From: Gemmatimonadota bacterium
Lineage (GTDB): Bacteria > Gemmatimonadota > Gemmatimonadetes > Gemmatimonadales > GWC2-71-9
Assembly (NCBI GenBank): GCA_017889745.1
Contig: JAGGAG010000085.1
Coordinates: forward strand, 1 to 11,309
DNA: 11,309 nt
Direction of reading: 5' to 3'
Positions 5,797 through 11,309 of the stretch are shown piece by piece; positions within the stretch are counted from its first letter, which is position 1; each line of letters opens with the position of its first letter. Under the pieces are notes generated by a model, which was given only the letters and a program-made list of their open reading frames with translations, did no database searches and was not told where the DNA came from. The translations under genes and the position numbers were made by a program.

Positions 5797-8435
5797 CAGC
5801 GGCGCTTTCGCCTGTGCTGGCTGTCGCGCCCGCGGAAGCCCTTGGCGGCCCTCCCGCCCCTGCCGCCCGCGCCGCCGCCATGTCCGCCCCGCCGCCCCTT
5901 GTGGCCATCCCGCCCATCCTCATCCTCTTCCCCACCCCGCCTGAGCGCCCGCATGGCCTCCGCAACCGTGGCGCCGTGGGCCGGTGGCTGGCGCGCGCGG
6001 ACGATCGCGAAGCGCACCGGCCGGTCGAGTGCCGGGAGGTCGCGATCCTGGAACCGGCGCGCCTGGCCCTCGCGCAGGTGCAGGCGCACCACGCCCACCC
6101 CCTCTTCCAGCTCATAGTGCAGCGCCGCGGCGTCGCCATGCAGGCGCACCGACGTGGGTAGTGCCGCGAGCGCGGCCCGGGTGTCCTCGGGCACGAGGGC
6201 GTCAGCGTCCAGGGTTACCCGCTGGCGCAGGAATCCGTCCCAGCTCCTCACCTGCACCAGCTGTGAACGCAGCAGCGCCCGGATGGCCGGGGGAGCGATG
6301 GCTGTGAGCGTCCCCCCGCTCCGGCGCCACATCTCATCGAGTTCCGCGACGGCGCGACGGATCCGCCCCTGGTCGGGGTGCGGGCTCTCGCCTTCGAGCA
6401 GCGCCGTGACCAGCGCATCACGCGCGGCCTCGAGCAGCGCCGGGGGGACGTCGCCCTCGATCTCCTCGGTGACCGTCTCCAGATGGAAGCCGAAGTAGTC
6501 GAGCCGGCGGTGAGTGGCGAGGTGCTGGTGCTTCCGAGGGCCGCTGACACTGACGTGCGGCCTGCCCCAGGTCGCGAAGTCCTTCACCACGTCGTACGGA
6601 ATGGTGGTGCCCTCGATGCCGGCGCGCGGGGCACCGAACCGGTCGGCGAAGAAGCGGAGGGTGCCCGCCACGGCGCCCCAGCTGCCTGCCACCGATGTCT
6701 TGGAGATGCGCGCCTCCTGGCCGTCCGCCGTGCGCTCGTCGATGACGAGGTCGAACGGCATGACGCGGGCGAGGAGCTCGATCCATTTCCGCCGGATCTC
6801 CTTCGATGCGTACGGCAGGGCGCGCGGCAACGGCTGCTCCAGCGCGCGGTACACCGACGCCGTGCCGAGCGCGGTATCCTCGATCGCCTTCACCAGCACG
6901 CCGCGGCGCTCCGCCCAGGCCGCCAGCTCCTCCTCCACGAAGACGTGCCGCGGCAGCCCGTACACCTCACCGATGCTCCCGCACTGGTTTACGGCCTCCG
7001 CGAAGAGGTTGTATGCCGTGAGGTGGTCGCTGCCGTTGACCAGCGCGCCATGCAGGTCGCGCTCCTCACGGGTCATGCGGTGCAGCGAGTCGATGTTGGA
7101 GCACACGGCGACCATGGGCACCAGCTCGGGATCCGCATGCACCAGCAGTTCCGCCCAGGGCCTGTCGACCGGCATCGCCTCCACTTCGTGCCCATACCGC
7201 GTGAGCCGGCCGTTCTCCACGAGCCCGCGCGAGGTGAGCCGCTCCATGGCGCGCCGGTACGCGGTACGGTCGAGCGGCTGCGGCAGGTCGAGGTCGCCCG
7301 CGTCCACACCGAGCGCCGCGCACGTGATCGCGACGCGCTCGGCGTCACCGGCCAGCTGGAACTCGGGTGGCGAGGGCCGGAGCTCCTCGAACACGAGCTT
7401 GCGGTCGCTCAGGATCGTCACCTCGCCGTTCGGCACGCGCCCGTGCACCCGTCCGGCCATCTGCAGGATCTCGTTCGCACCGAGATACAGGCGGTGAAGG
7501 ACGTTCCGACCGCGGTCCACCTTGTTGGCGTACCGTGCATCGAGGATCACCACGGTGTCGAGTCCGCGCACGTTGAGCGCCGATTGTCCGGCCGCGGTCA
7601 TCGCGAGCAGGAACGGGCGCTCCACCTCGCCCTCGAGGAAGGGACGTACCACGCGGATCGGCTCGCCGCCGTGGTAGAACGCGGCCGTCAGCCTGGGCCA
7701 CTGGCTTCCGATGTCGGAGGCGAGGTGCTCCACCTCCGCGCGAGTCGGCACGAACACCGCCACGCCCCGCCGCTCGCGGATCAGGCGCTTCACGTACTTC
7801 TCCGTGAAGAACTCCTGCGGCGTCTGCGGCACGACCTCGACCTTGGCGCGCAGCGCCTGATCGAAGGCCTGGGTGACCAGTACGTCGCTCGAGTCGAGAT
7901 AGCGGGAGTAGTAGGCGGGGTCCACCGTGGCGCTGAGCCAGATGAAGCGGCACTTCGCCCGCTTGCCGAGGGCGAGGCACAATTCGAGTTCCGCGGAAGT
8001 CTGGTGGATCTCGTCCACGATCAGCGTGTCGTGGCCGGTGATGAAGTCGTCCTGGAACCAGCGGCGCGCGATCCCGGTGGTGACGATCACGACATTCCAC
8101 GACGGTGTCTCCGGGGTGGCTTCGCGCTCCCGGTTCACTACGCCCACCCGGAGCGGCTCCTTCAGGATCGCCTCGGCGATCGGCCGTATGCCCAGCGTCT
8201 TGCCGACCCCCGTGCCCGCCACGATGCCGAACCCGCGGCCCCCCGACGCCCAGGCACGCAACTCGGCCCCATGCTCCCGCTCGAGCAGGGTATCGAGGTG
8301 AAGGCCGAGCGCGAGCTCGATCGTCTCGCAAGCCGCACGCGTGGGCGCGATCACGATGACGCGGCCGCGCGGGTGCGCGGCGTGTCGGAAGGCTTCGGGA
8401 TCGGGTGGGAGGTGATGATCGCGGGCGGGATGCAT
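5796..8435 (-). CDS. DEIH-box (DEAH/HrpA-HrpB-like) superfamily 2 helicase with Gly/Arg-rich C-terminal tail
   Basis: A protein of 879 aa from ATG 8435; a TTG at 8471 would add 12 residues. Helicase motifs in order: Walker A Gly-Thr-Gly-Val-Gly-Lys-Thr (about 74-80), Walker B Asp-Glu-Ile-His (about 141-144), Ser-Ala-Thr (about 168-170), a Val-Phe-Val-Pro-Thr-Arg segment (motif IV), a Thr-Ala-Ala-Gly-Gln-Ser-Ala-Leu segment in the motif V position, and Gln-Met-Ala-Gly-Arg-Val-His-Gly-Arg (motif VI, canonical QRxGRxGR with substitutions). ATP-dependent nucleic-acid unwinding, most likely RNA, is inferred. The C-terminal half resembles no HrpA/HrpB auxiliary domain that I can name. The last 46 residues (bases 5799-5936) are an acidic patch followed by an RGG-like, strongly basic tail. 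I chose ATG 8435 because the extra TTG-started residues look non-conserved; neither start has a clear Shine-Dalgarno. It heads the minus-strand block and is divergent from the AraC-like regulator. Confidence 0.87.
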   Translation of the reverse strand: MHPARDHHLPPDPEAFRHAAHPRGRVIVIAPTRAACETIELALGLHLDTLLEREHGAELRAWASGGRGFGIVAGTGVGKTLGIRPIAEAILKEPLRVGVVNREREATPETPSWNVVIVTTGIARRWFQDDFITGHDTLIVDEIHQTSAELELCLALGKRAKCRFIWLSATVDPAYYSRYLDSSDVLVTQAFDQALRAKVEVVPQTPQEFFTEKYVKRLIRERRGVAVFVPTRAEVEHLASDIGSQWPRLTAAFYHGGEPIRVVRPFLEGEVERPFLLAMTAAGQSALNVRGLDTVVILDARYANKVDRGRNVLHRLYLGANEILQMAGRVHGRVPNGEVTILSDRKLVFEELRPSPPEFQLAGDAERVAITCAALGVDAGDLDLPQPLDRTAYRRAMERLTSRGLVENGRLTRYGHEVEAMPVDRPWAELLVHADPELVPMVAVCSNIDSLHRMTREERDLHGALVNGSDHLTAYNLFAEAVNQCGSIGEVYGLPRHVFVEEELAAWAERRGVLVKAIEDTALGTASVYRALEQPLPRALPYASKEIRRKWIELLARVMPFDLVIDERTADGQEARISKTSVAGSWGAVAGTLRFFADRFGAPRAGIEGTTIPYDVVKDFATWGRPHVSVSGPRKHQHLATHRRLDYFGFHLETVTEEIEGDVPPALLEAARDALVTALLEGESPHPDQGRIRRAVAELDEMWRRSGGTLTAIAPPAIRALLRSQLVQVRSWDGFLRQRVTLDADALVPEDTRAALAALPTSVRLHGDAAALHYELEEGVGVVRLHLREGQARRFQDRDLPALDRPVRFAIVRARQPPAHGATVAEAMRALRRGGEEDEDGRDGHKGRRGGHGGGAGGRGGRAAKGFRGRDSQHRRKRR

Positions 8436-8476
8436 GGCGGGGAATGAACGCCGCCCGGGATCAAAAGCCAAGTCGA

Positions 8477-8506
8477 TTGACCGACTCGGGACGGATGGGG
8501 TATGCT
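8477..8506 (+). promoter_or_regulatory. Sigma-70-type promoter for the AraC-like regulator gene (TTGACC-N18-TATGCT)
   Basis: TTGACC at 8477-8482 and TATGCT at 8501-8506 are separated by 18 bases, giving 5/6 and 4/6 matches to the consensus hexamers. Transcription would begin about 7 bases after the -10, near 8513, just before the ATG at 8516. No equally good promoter is visible for the divergent helicase gene on the other strand. Confidence 0.5.
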
Positions 8507-8515
8507 CTCACCCAA

Positions 8516-9298
8516 ATGGTCACGCCTCCGGTTCCCGCCGAGCTCGATCCCCCGCTCTGGATCTCGACGCCGCCCTACGCGGCAGTCGAGCCGGTGCTTG
8601 GCGTGCCGCCGCTGGGCAGCATCTTCATCCTGGATGTGGATCTGGGAACGGGCGCGATCCGCGGGGTCAGCAGCACCGTGCGTCGCGCGCCCTGGGCGCC
8701 GCTCCTGGTCGTGACCCGCGCTTGCCCGGCCGACCCCGAAGTCCTGCGCGAACTCGAGGGCGTGCCTGGCTCGCCGGCCTTCCTGGTGCGCCGGCCGGAC
8801 GAAGGGATCCCACTCGGGTCCCTCGCGCGCCAGGCAGTGTGCAGCCGGCGTCCCATCGACCCCGAGCAGCTGGCCACGTACATCGCCTCGAGGCTCCGGC
8901 GGCCGTCGATCGCCATGCCGATGACCATCGCCATGTCCGCGCCGACGCGCGGCCTCGCCCGGGTTGCCTTCGGCGTGCGCTGGCTGGCGGGCCGCCTCAA
9001 TTCGCTCGGCGACCTGGACGCGTCCGAGTGGCGGGACGTCTTCCACCTGGCGGCGGGCGCCGGCAACCTGCGCCTGAGCAGCGCGCAGGCGGCGGAACGC
9101 ATGGGGCTCGACCTGTGGACGCTCAGGCGGCGCCTCGAGCGCCTGGCCGGGGCCACGCTGGATCAGTATCGCGAGTACGCTGGCTGGGAGTGGTTCGTGG
9201 AGAGCGTGCTTCGGGTTCACTGCGGCGTGCTGCCGCGGGAGGGGGAAAGCCAAGCGCCCCTGCCTGGGAGGCAGGGGCACTTGAAGAGTGGAGACTGA
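8516..9298 (+). CDS. AraC-like HTH regulator with receiver-like N-terminal domain
   Basis: A 260-aa protein. The C-terminal segment 187-232 resembles one helix-turn-helix of the AraC family: Ser-Ser-Ala-Gln-Ala-Ala-Glu-Arg-Met-Gly-Leu, then Trp-Thr-Leu-Arg-Arg-Arg-Leu-Glu-Arg-Leu-Ala-Gly-Ala-Thr, then Tyr-Arg-Glu-Tyr. Residues 34-130 have an alternating strand-helix pattern (Ile-Phe-Ile-Leu-Asp-Val-Asp, then Ala-Pro-Leu-Leu-Val-Val-Thr, then Ala-Phe-Leu-Val-Arg) that resembles a degenerate response-regulator receiver. I cannot place a phosphorylatable Asp with confidence. The frame is open from 8405, but ATG 8516 is preferred because it follows the predicted promoter directly and the upstream residues are Arg/Gly-rich without a recognisable domain. 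It has no Shine-Dalgarno. It is divergent from the helicase gene and might regulate it. The last residues are encoded by a perfect hairpin. Confidence 0.72.
   Translation: MVTPPVPAELDPPLWISTPPYAAVEPVLGVPPLGSIFILDVDLGTGAIRGVSSTVRRAPWAPLLVVTRACPADPEVLRELEGVPGSPAFLVRRPDEGIPLGSLARQAVCSRRPIDPEQLATYIASRLRRPSIAMPMTIAMSAPTRGLARVAFGVRWLAGRLNSLGDLDASEWRDVFHLAAGAGNLRLSSAQAAERMGLDLWTLRRRLERLAGATLDQYREYAGWEWFVESVLRVHCGVLPREGESQAPLPGRQGHLKSGD
9256..9278. terminator. Perfect 10-bp hairpin, possible bidirectional terminator inside a gene end
   Basis: GCCCCTGCCT at 9256-9265 pairs exactly with AGGCAGGGGC at 9269-9278 around a GGG loop. The hairpin lies between convergent genes. It falls within the last 14 codons of the AraC-like gene and downstream of the secreted-protein gene on the minus strand. 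On the plus strand the following bases (ACTTGAAG) are not a T-tract; on the minus strand the flank (GCTTGGCTTT) is moderately T-rich. It could terminate the minus-strand transcript better than the plus one. Confidence 0.5.
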
Positions 9299-9340
9299 CC
9301 CGGATCGGGGTGATCCAGCACCGGGGAGGTGCAGGGAAGG

Positions 9341-9760
9341 TCAGTCGTCCCACCTTTCCATGCGGTCATGGCGACCGCCCGTTTCCATCGCGTACCGCCC
9401 GTCGCGCGCATACACTGTGACCTGCGTCACGCCGGGCCGCTGCACCCACCCGTTGTAGTAGTACCGTCCATCCGTATAAACGATCGTCCTCTGGTAGCCG
9501 TGCCGCTTCCACCATCCCTTGCCGCGGTGGGGCAAGCGCTCGACGATCAGTACGTTCGGCGCAACCGCGCGCTGCACGTACACCGGCCTGGCCACTGGAT
9601 ACATCGCCGCTGGATAGACAACCGGTCGCGGCGTCCTGCCGATGACCACCGCGCCCGACACCGGGATCGTGTTCACGCTGACCGTCGCACGCACCTGCGC
9701 CGACGCGGTGGAGATGCCGGTTGCTGCGATGAGTGCTGCGAGTGCGCCGACTCTTACCAT
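9341..9760 (-). CDS. Small secreted protein, function unknown
   Basis: A 139-aa protein with a clear Sec signal peptide. It has Arg3, then a hydrophobic stretch of Ala/Leu/Ile to about residue 15, and a predicted Ala-Ser-Ala cleavage site before Gln22. The mature part (about 117 aa) has Val/Pro/Tyr-rich segments, followed by two similar short units (Tyr-Thr-Asp-Gly-Arg-Tyr-Tyr-Tyr near 95 and Tyr-Ala-Arg-Asp-Gly-Arg-Tyr near 117). These suggest a small beta-hairpin-rich repeat like the 'DGRYY' strands seen in surface proteins. The extreme C-terminus is charged (Arg/Asp/Glu). Periplasmic or surface location is inferred. ATG 9760 is supported by a good Shine-Dalgarno, GAGGTG, about 5 bases upstream on the minus strand. 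The gene is isolated, converging on the AraC-like gene with 42 bases between stops. I do not recognise the family. Confidence 0.8.
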   Translation of the reverse strand: MVRVGALAALIAATGISTASAQVRATVSVNTIPVSGAVVIGRTPRPVVYPAAMYPVARPVYVQRAVAPNVLIVERLPHRGKGWWKRHGYQRTIVYTDGRYYYNGWVQRPGVTQVTVYARDGRYAMETGGRHDRMERWDD

Positions 9761-9822
9761 GGTGCACCTCGACGATGTGTCCCTGAGGTTGGTTCGTGAG
9801 ATCCGCTTCAGGCAGTCTTAAT

Positions 9823-9838
9823 GGCCAGCAGCGTGCCA
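9823..9838 (-). promoter_or_regulatory. Possible sigma-54-like -24/-12 element upstream of the secreted-protein gene
   Basis: Read on the minus strand, the sequence is TGGCACG, then four bases, then TGGCC. The -24 element matches the TGGCACG consensus fully. The invariant GG and GC dinucleotides are 10 bases apart as required, but the -12 element (consensus TTGCW) has mismatches. It lies 63 bases upstream of the ATG. A chance match is possible in GC-rich DNA. Confidence 0.25.
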
Positions 9839-9977
9839 CGACCTAAGACACGGGCCGGCAGGCAGTTACGGATGGGGCCTCGGTTGGGCCCGTCCGGGAG
9901 GGAGGACAGCGAGGACATTTTGCGGAACTCGGGGATCACACGGAGGAGGGCACGCATCGGCTTCTCCGGAGCCCGGC

Positions 9978-10006
9978 TTGACACCCTCCGGTGCGGCTTC
10001 CATACT
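9978..10006 (+). promoter_or_regulatory. Sigma-70-type promoter for fae (TTGACA-N17-CATACT)
   Basis: A perfect -35 TTGACA at 9978-9983 is followed, after exactly 17 bases, by CATACT (4/6 match) at 10001-10006. Transcription would begin near 10013, leaving a leader of about 140 bases before fae. The palindrome CTCCGGAG at 9964-9971 ends 6 bases before the -35 and could be an operator; that is speculation. Confidence 0.55.
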
Positions 10007-10142
10007 AGGCATCCTCGAAGAGCTACCCGCTGCGGCGGGACCGCCCCCGGCCTCTGTCAGGCCGTCAGCTGCTCCACGGTCTTGCTGCAACCTCGACAGT
10101 GATGGCAGTTCCTCGATTCCCTGGGCTCGACCAACCGTAAAC

Positions 10143-10147
10143 GGAGG
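10143..10147 (+). promoter_or_regulatory. Shine-Dalgarno of fae
   Basis: GGAGG sits 6 bases before the ATG at 10154. It is the clearest ribosome binding site in the window. It contrasts with the downstream mtdB, which has none. Confidence 0.85.
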
Positions 10148-10153
10148 CTTTCC

Positions 10154-10666
10154 ATGGCTGCAGACTTCTTCATCGGCGAATCGCTGGTCGGTGATGGTAA
10201 CGAGATCGCGCATATCGATCTCATCATCGGCTCCAAGAGCGGACATGCCGGTGCGGCCTTCACCCAGGCCCTGTCGCGCAACTCCGACGGCTTCACCACC
10301 CTCCTCGCGGTCGTGACGCCGAACCTCGCGTGCAAGCCGGACACGCTGCTCTTCAACAAGGTCACCATCAAGGGCGCCAAGCAGGCGGTGCAGATGTTCG
10401 GCCCGGCACAGGCGGCCGTGGCGCGCGCCGTCATGGACAGCGTCTCTGATGGCACGATCCCGAAGGACAAGGCCAACGATTACGTCGTGCTCGTGGGCGT
10501 GTTCATTCACTGGCAGGCGGCCGACGACAAGAAGATCTTCGACTTCAACTACAAGGCGACGAAGGAGTCGATCTCCCGCGCGCTGAAGGGCCAGCCCACG
10601 GTGGATGACGTGCTCGCCAAGTACAAGGCAGCCCGTCACCCGTTCGCGAGCGGCGCCGAAGGCTGA
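10154..10666 (+). CDS. fae: Formaldehyde-activating enzyme (5,6,7,8-tetrahydromethanopterin hydro-lyase)
   Basis: Fae condenses formaldehyde with tetrahydromethanopterin to methylene-H4MPT in the cytoplasm, the entry reaction of the H4MPT-linked formaldehyde oxidation pathway of methylotrophs. The 170-aa product is of typical length and nearly collinear with the Methylobacterium enzyme as I recall it. Shared segments are Gly-Glu-Ser-Leu-Val-Gly-Asp-Gly-Asn-Glu, then Ala-His-Ile-Asp-Leu-Ile-Ile-Gly (His20 corresponds to the conserved active-site His), Ala-Val-Val-Thr-Pro-Asn-Leu-Ala-Cys-Lys-Pro, Phe-Asn-Lys-Val-Thr-Ile, Gln-Met-Phe-Gly-Pro-Ala-Gln, Val-Gly-Val-Phe-Ile-His-Trp, and a terminal His-Pro-Phe-Ala. 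ATG 10154 follows a strong Shine-Dalgarno. It is the first gene of a plus-strand C1 block, with mtdB 121 bases downstream. There is no sign of a fused Hps domain, so it is a stand-alone bacterial Fae. Confidence 0.97.
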   Translation: MAADFFIGESLVGDGNEIAHIDLIIGSKSGHAGAAFTQALSRNSDGFTTLLAVVTPNLACKPDTLLFNKVTIKGAKQAVQMFGPAQAAVARAVMDSVSDGTIPKDKANDYVVLVGVFIHWQAADDKKIFDFNYKATKESISRALKGQPTVDDVLAKYKAARHPFASGAEG

Positions 10667-10691
10667 GCCGCGCACCTCGCCAGTCTCGCGC

Positions 10692-10725
10692 CGGGGGGCG
10701 GCCCAGAGTCTCGGGACGCCCCCCG
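10692..10725 (+). terminator. GC-rich hairpin after fae, terminator- or attenuator-like
   Basis: CGGGGGGCG (10692-10700) pairs perfectly with CGCCCCCCG (10717-10725), forming a 9-bp stem around a 16-base loop that could pair further (CCC with GGG). The following bases, TTGCTTGGG, are only weakly T-rich. It lies 25 bases after the fae stop and may terminate or attenuate transcription into mtdB, or stabilise the fae mRNA 3' end. Confidence 0.6.
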
Positions 10726-10733
10726 TTGCTTGG

Positions 10734-10786
10734 GAGTCGTGAGAGCCTCTTACGACCCATGACCTACGACCCACGACTCACGACTC
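10734..10786 (+). repeat. Inverted repeat enclosing five tandem heptamers directly before mtdB
   Basis: Five contiguous 7-base units occupy 10752-10786: ACGACCC, ATGACCT, ACGACCC, ACGACTC, ACGACTC (consensus ACGACYC). In addition, GAGTCGTGAG at 10734-10743 is the exact reverse complement of CTCACGACTC at 10777-10786, so the whole element can fold with a 33-base loop or slip between registers. It ends one base before the mtdB ATG. The array resembles in style the heptanucleotide short tandem repeats (STRRs) described in cyanobacteria, though with a different unit. Confidence 0.85.
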
Positions 10787-10787
10787 A

Positions 10788-11309
10788 ATGAAGAAGCTTC
10801 TTCTCCAGCTCGACAGCTCCCGTCTCCCCAGCGTTTTCGACCAGGTCGTTGCGTTCGACGCCGGCGCCGACGCGATCATGAGCTACGGCAATGTGGTCGA
10901 GACCGACGTCCGCGACCTGATCCACGGCTGCATCTTCACCCGCGGCGCAAAGCACCTGAAGAACACCGCGGTGTGGATCGGCGGGAACAACATGACCGCC
11001 GGCGAGCAGCTCCTCGCCATGGCGGTGGATGCCATGTTCAAGCCGCTCACCGTCTCGGTGATGCTCGACTCCAATGGCTCCAACACCACTGCGGTCGCCG
11101 CGGTCGCCAAGATCGAGCAGGCCCTGGGCGACCTCCGCGGCAAGAAGGCCGTCATCCTCGCCGGCACCGGACCCGTGGGCCAGCGCTCGGCCGGCCTGCT
11201 CGCCCGCGACGGCGTCAAGGTCGTCATCACCTCGCGCAAGCCGGAACAGGGCGACAAGGCTCGCCAGTTCATCAGCGCGCGCTTCGAAGTGGCGGTCGAG
11301 GCCACCACG
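10788..11309 (+). CDS. mtdB: NAD(P)-dependent methylene-tetrahydromethanopterin dehydrogenase, 5' part (MtdB-like)
   Basis: The enzyme oxidises methylene-H4MPT, the product of Fae, to methenyl-H4MPT with NAD(P)+ in the cytoplasm. The frame is open to the last base of the window; 174 residues are visible, and the family is roughly 290-300 aa, so about 120 are missing. Evidence: an N-terminal Lys-Lys-Leu-Leu-Leu-Gln-Leu-Asp strand; Ser-Val-Phe-Asp-Gln-Val-Val-Ala-Phe-Asp-Ala-Gly (15-26, cf. 'SPFDVNMAIDAG' in MtdB); Ile-Phe-Thr-Arg-Gly (49-53); Ile-Gly-Gly-Asn-Asn (64-68); Asp-Ser-Asn-Gly-Ser-Asn-Thr-Thr (94-101); and a Rossmann Gly-Thr-Gly-Pro-Val-Gly (126-131) after the Leu-Arg-Gly-Lys-Lys linker. 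The position directly after fae supports the call. MtdA versus MtdB cofactor preference cannot be read from this fragment. ATG 10788 has no Shine-Dalgarno, because the heptamer array abuts it. Confidence 0.9.
   Translation, partial: MKKLLLQLDSSRLPSVFDQVVAFDAGADAIMSYGNVVETDVRDLIHGCIFTRGAKHLKNTAVWIGGNNMTAGEQLLAMAVDAMFKPLTVSVMLDSNGSNTTAVAAVAKIEQALGDLRGKKAVILAGTGPVGQRSAGLLARDGVKVVITSRKPEQGDKARQFISARFEVAVEATT

Larger units (their letters stand above)
9761..10153. other. 393-base intergenic region between the divergent secreted-protein and fae genes
   Basis: No credible gene lies here. A 93-aa open frame at 9821-10102 has an Arg-rich, domainless translation and no ribosome binding site. The region holds the minus-strand control sequences at its left end, an 8-bp palindrome CTCCGGAG (9964-9971) just upstream of a promoter, that promoter (9978-10006), and the fae leader with short potential stems. 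These stems are GGCG/CGCC at 10034-10045 and GGCC/GGCC at 10049-10063. I recognise no riboswitch class. Confidence 0.55.

Noticed and set aside
4915..6117. Plus-strand open frame of 400 codons opposite the transporter and helicase end
   Set aside because: Antisense to ten membrane segments, giving the typical Gln/Arg/His-rich shadow; it crosses a gene boundary on the other strand.
6378..8447. Plus-strand open frame of 689 codons opposite the helicase gene
   Set aside because: The translation is rich in His/Arg/Glu/Val without any domain, as expected from the antisense of a GC-rich gene; the minus strand carries clear helicase motifs.
8433..8471. TTG start at 8471 extending the helicase by 12 residues
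   Set aside because: No Shine-Dalgarno and no recognisable extra sequence; ATG 8435 is preferred, though homologue alignment would be needed to settle it.
9821..10102. Plus-strand 93-codon open frame in the fae upstream region
   Set aside because: No ribosome binding site, Arg/Cys-rich domainless product, and it runs across the predicted fae promoter and leader.
9866..10774. Minus-strand open frame of 302 codons covering fae
   Set aside because: Fae on the plus strand is unmistakable and has a strong Shine-Dalgarno; the antisense translation has no domain.
10752..10786. CRISPR-like array
   Set aside because: The units are 7 bases with no spacers and no cas genes are nearby; it is a simple tandem repeat.
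10883..11308. Minus-strand open frame at the right edge
   Set aside because: It is antisense to the MtdB-like gene, whose plus-strand frame contains a Rossmann motif and continues out of the window.

Overview
The window is GC-rich, densely packed bacterial DNA with tight gene overlaps. It has a plant/cyanobacterial-type IspH, an Omp85-superfamily barrel with an unusual N-terminal region, a DEIH-box helicase with a Gly/Arg-rich tail, and the tetrahydromethanopterin (H4MPT) formaldehyde genes fae and mtdB. The overall flavour fits a soil or sediment Gemmatimonadota-like Gram-negative. That assignment is an inference from gene style, not from a marker gene.

Layout. (1) At 1-351 lies the 3' end of a DUF72 (YecE-like) gene on the plus strand. 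It converges on the next block with only 9 bases between stops. (2) From about 8435 down to 361 there is a long minus-strand block. In transcription order it holds a DEIH-box helicase, an EamA/DMT transporter (stop and start share one base), a 104-base gap, a small PAS-Fis regulator, an Omp85-like barrel (25-base overlap with the regulator), a small lipoprotein (GTGA overlap) and ispH (3-base gap). The regulator-barrel-lipoprotein-ispH part looks like one operon concerned with the envelope and isoprenoid supply. (3) A divergent gene from 8516 on the plus strand encodes an AraC-like single-HTH regulator. It appears to be transcribed as a leaderless or nearly leaderless mRNA. (4) A small secreted protein (9341-9760, minus) converges on it. 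A perfect 10-bp hairpin sits inside the 3' end of the regulator gene and may serve as a shared terminator. (5) From about 9978 to the right edge is a plus-strand C1-metabolism block: a near-consensus promoter, a leader of about 140 bases, fae, a terminator-like hairpin, an array of five tandem heptamers, and the 5' part of mtdB, which runs off the window.

How the genes work together. Fae condenses formaldehyde with H4MPT and MtdB oxidises the resulting methylene-H4MPT, so the right end encodes two consecutive steps of formaldehyde oxidation or detoxification. The most unusual DNA structure is the heptamer array that abuts the mtdB start codon and occupies the place of its ribosome binding site. 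I see no CRISPR array, tRNA, rRNA, transposase or recognisable defence system.
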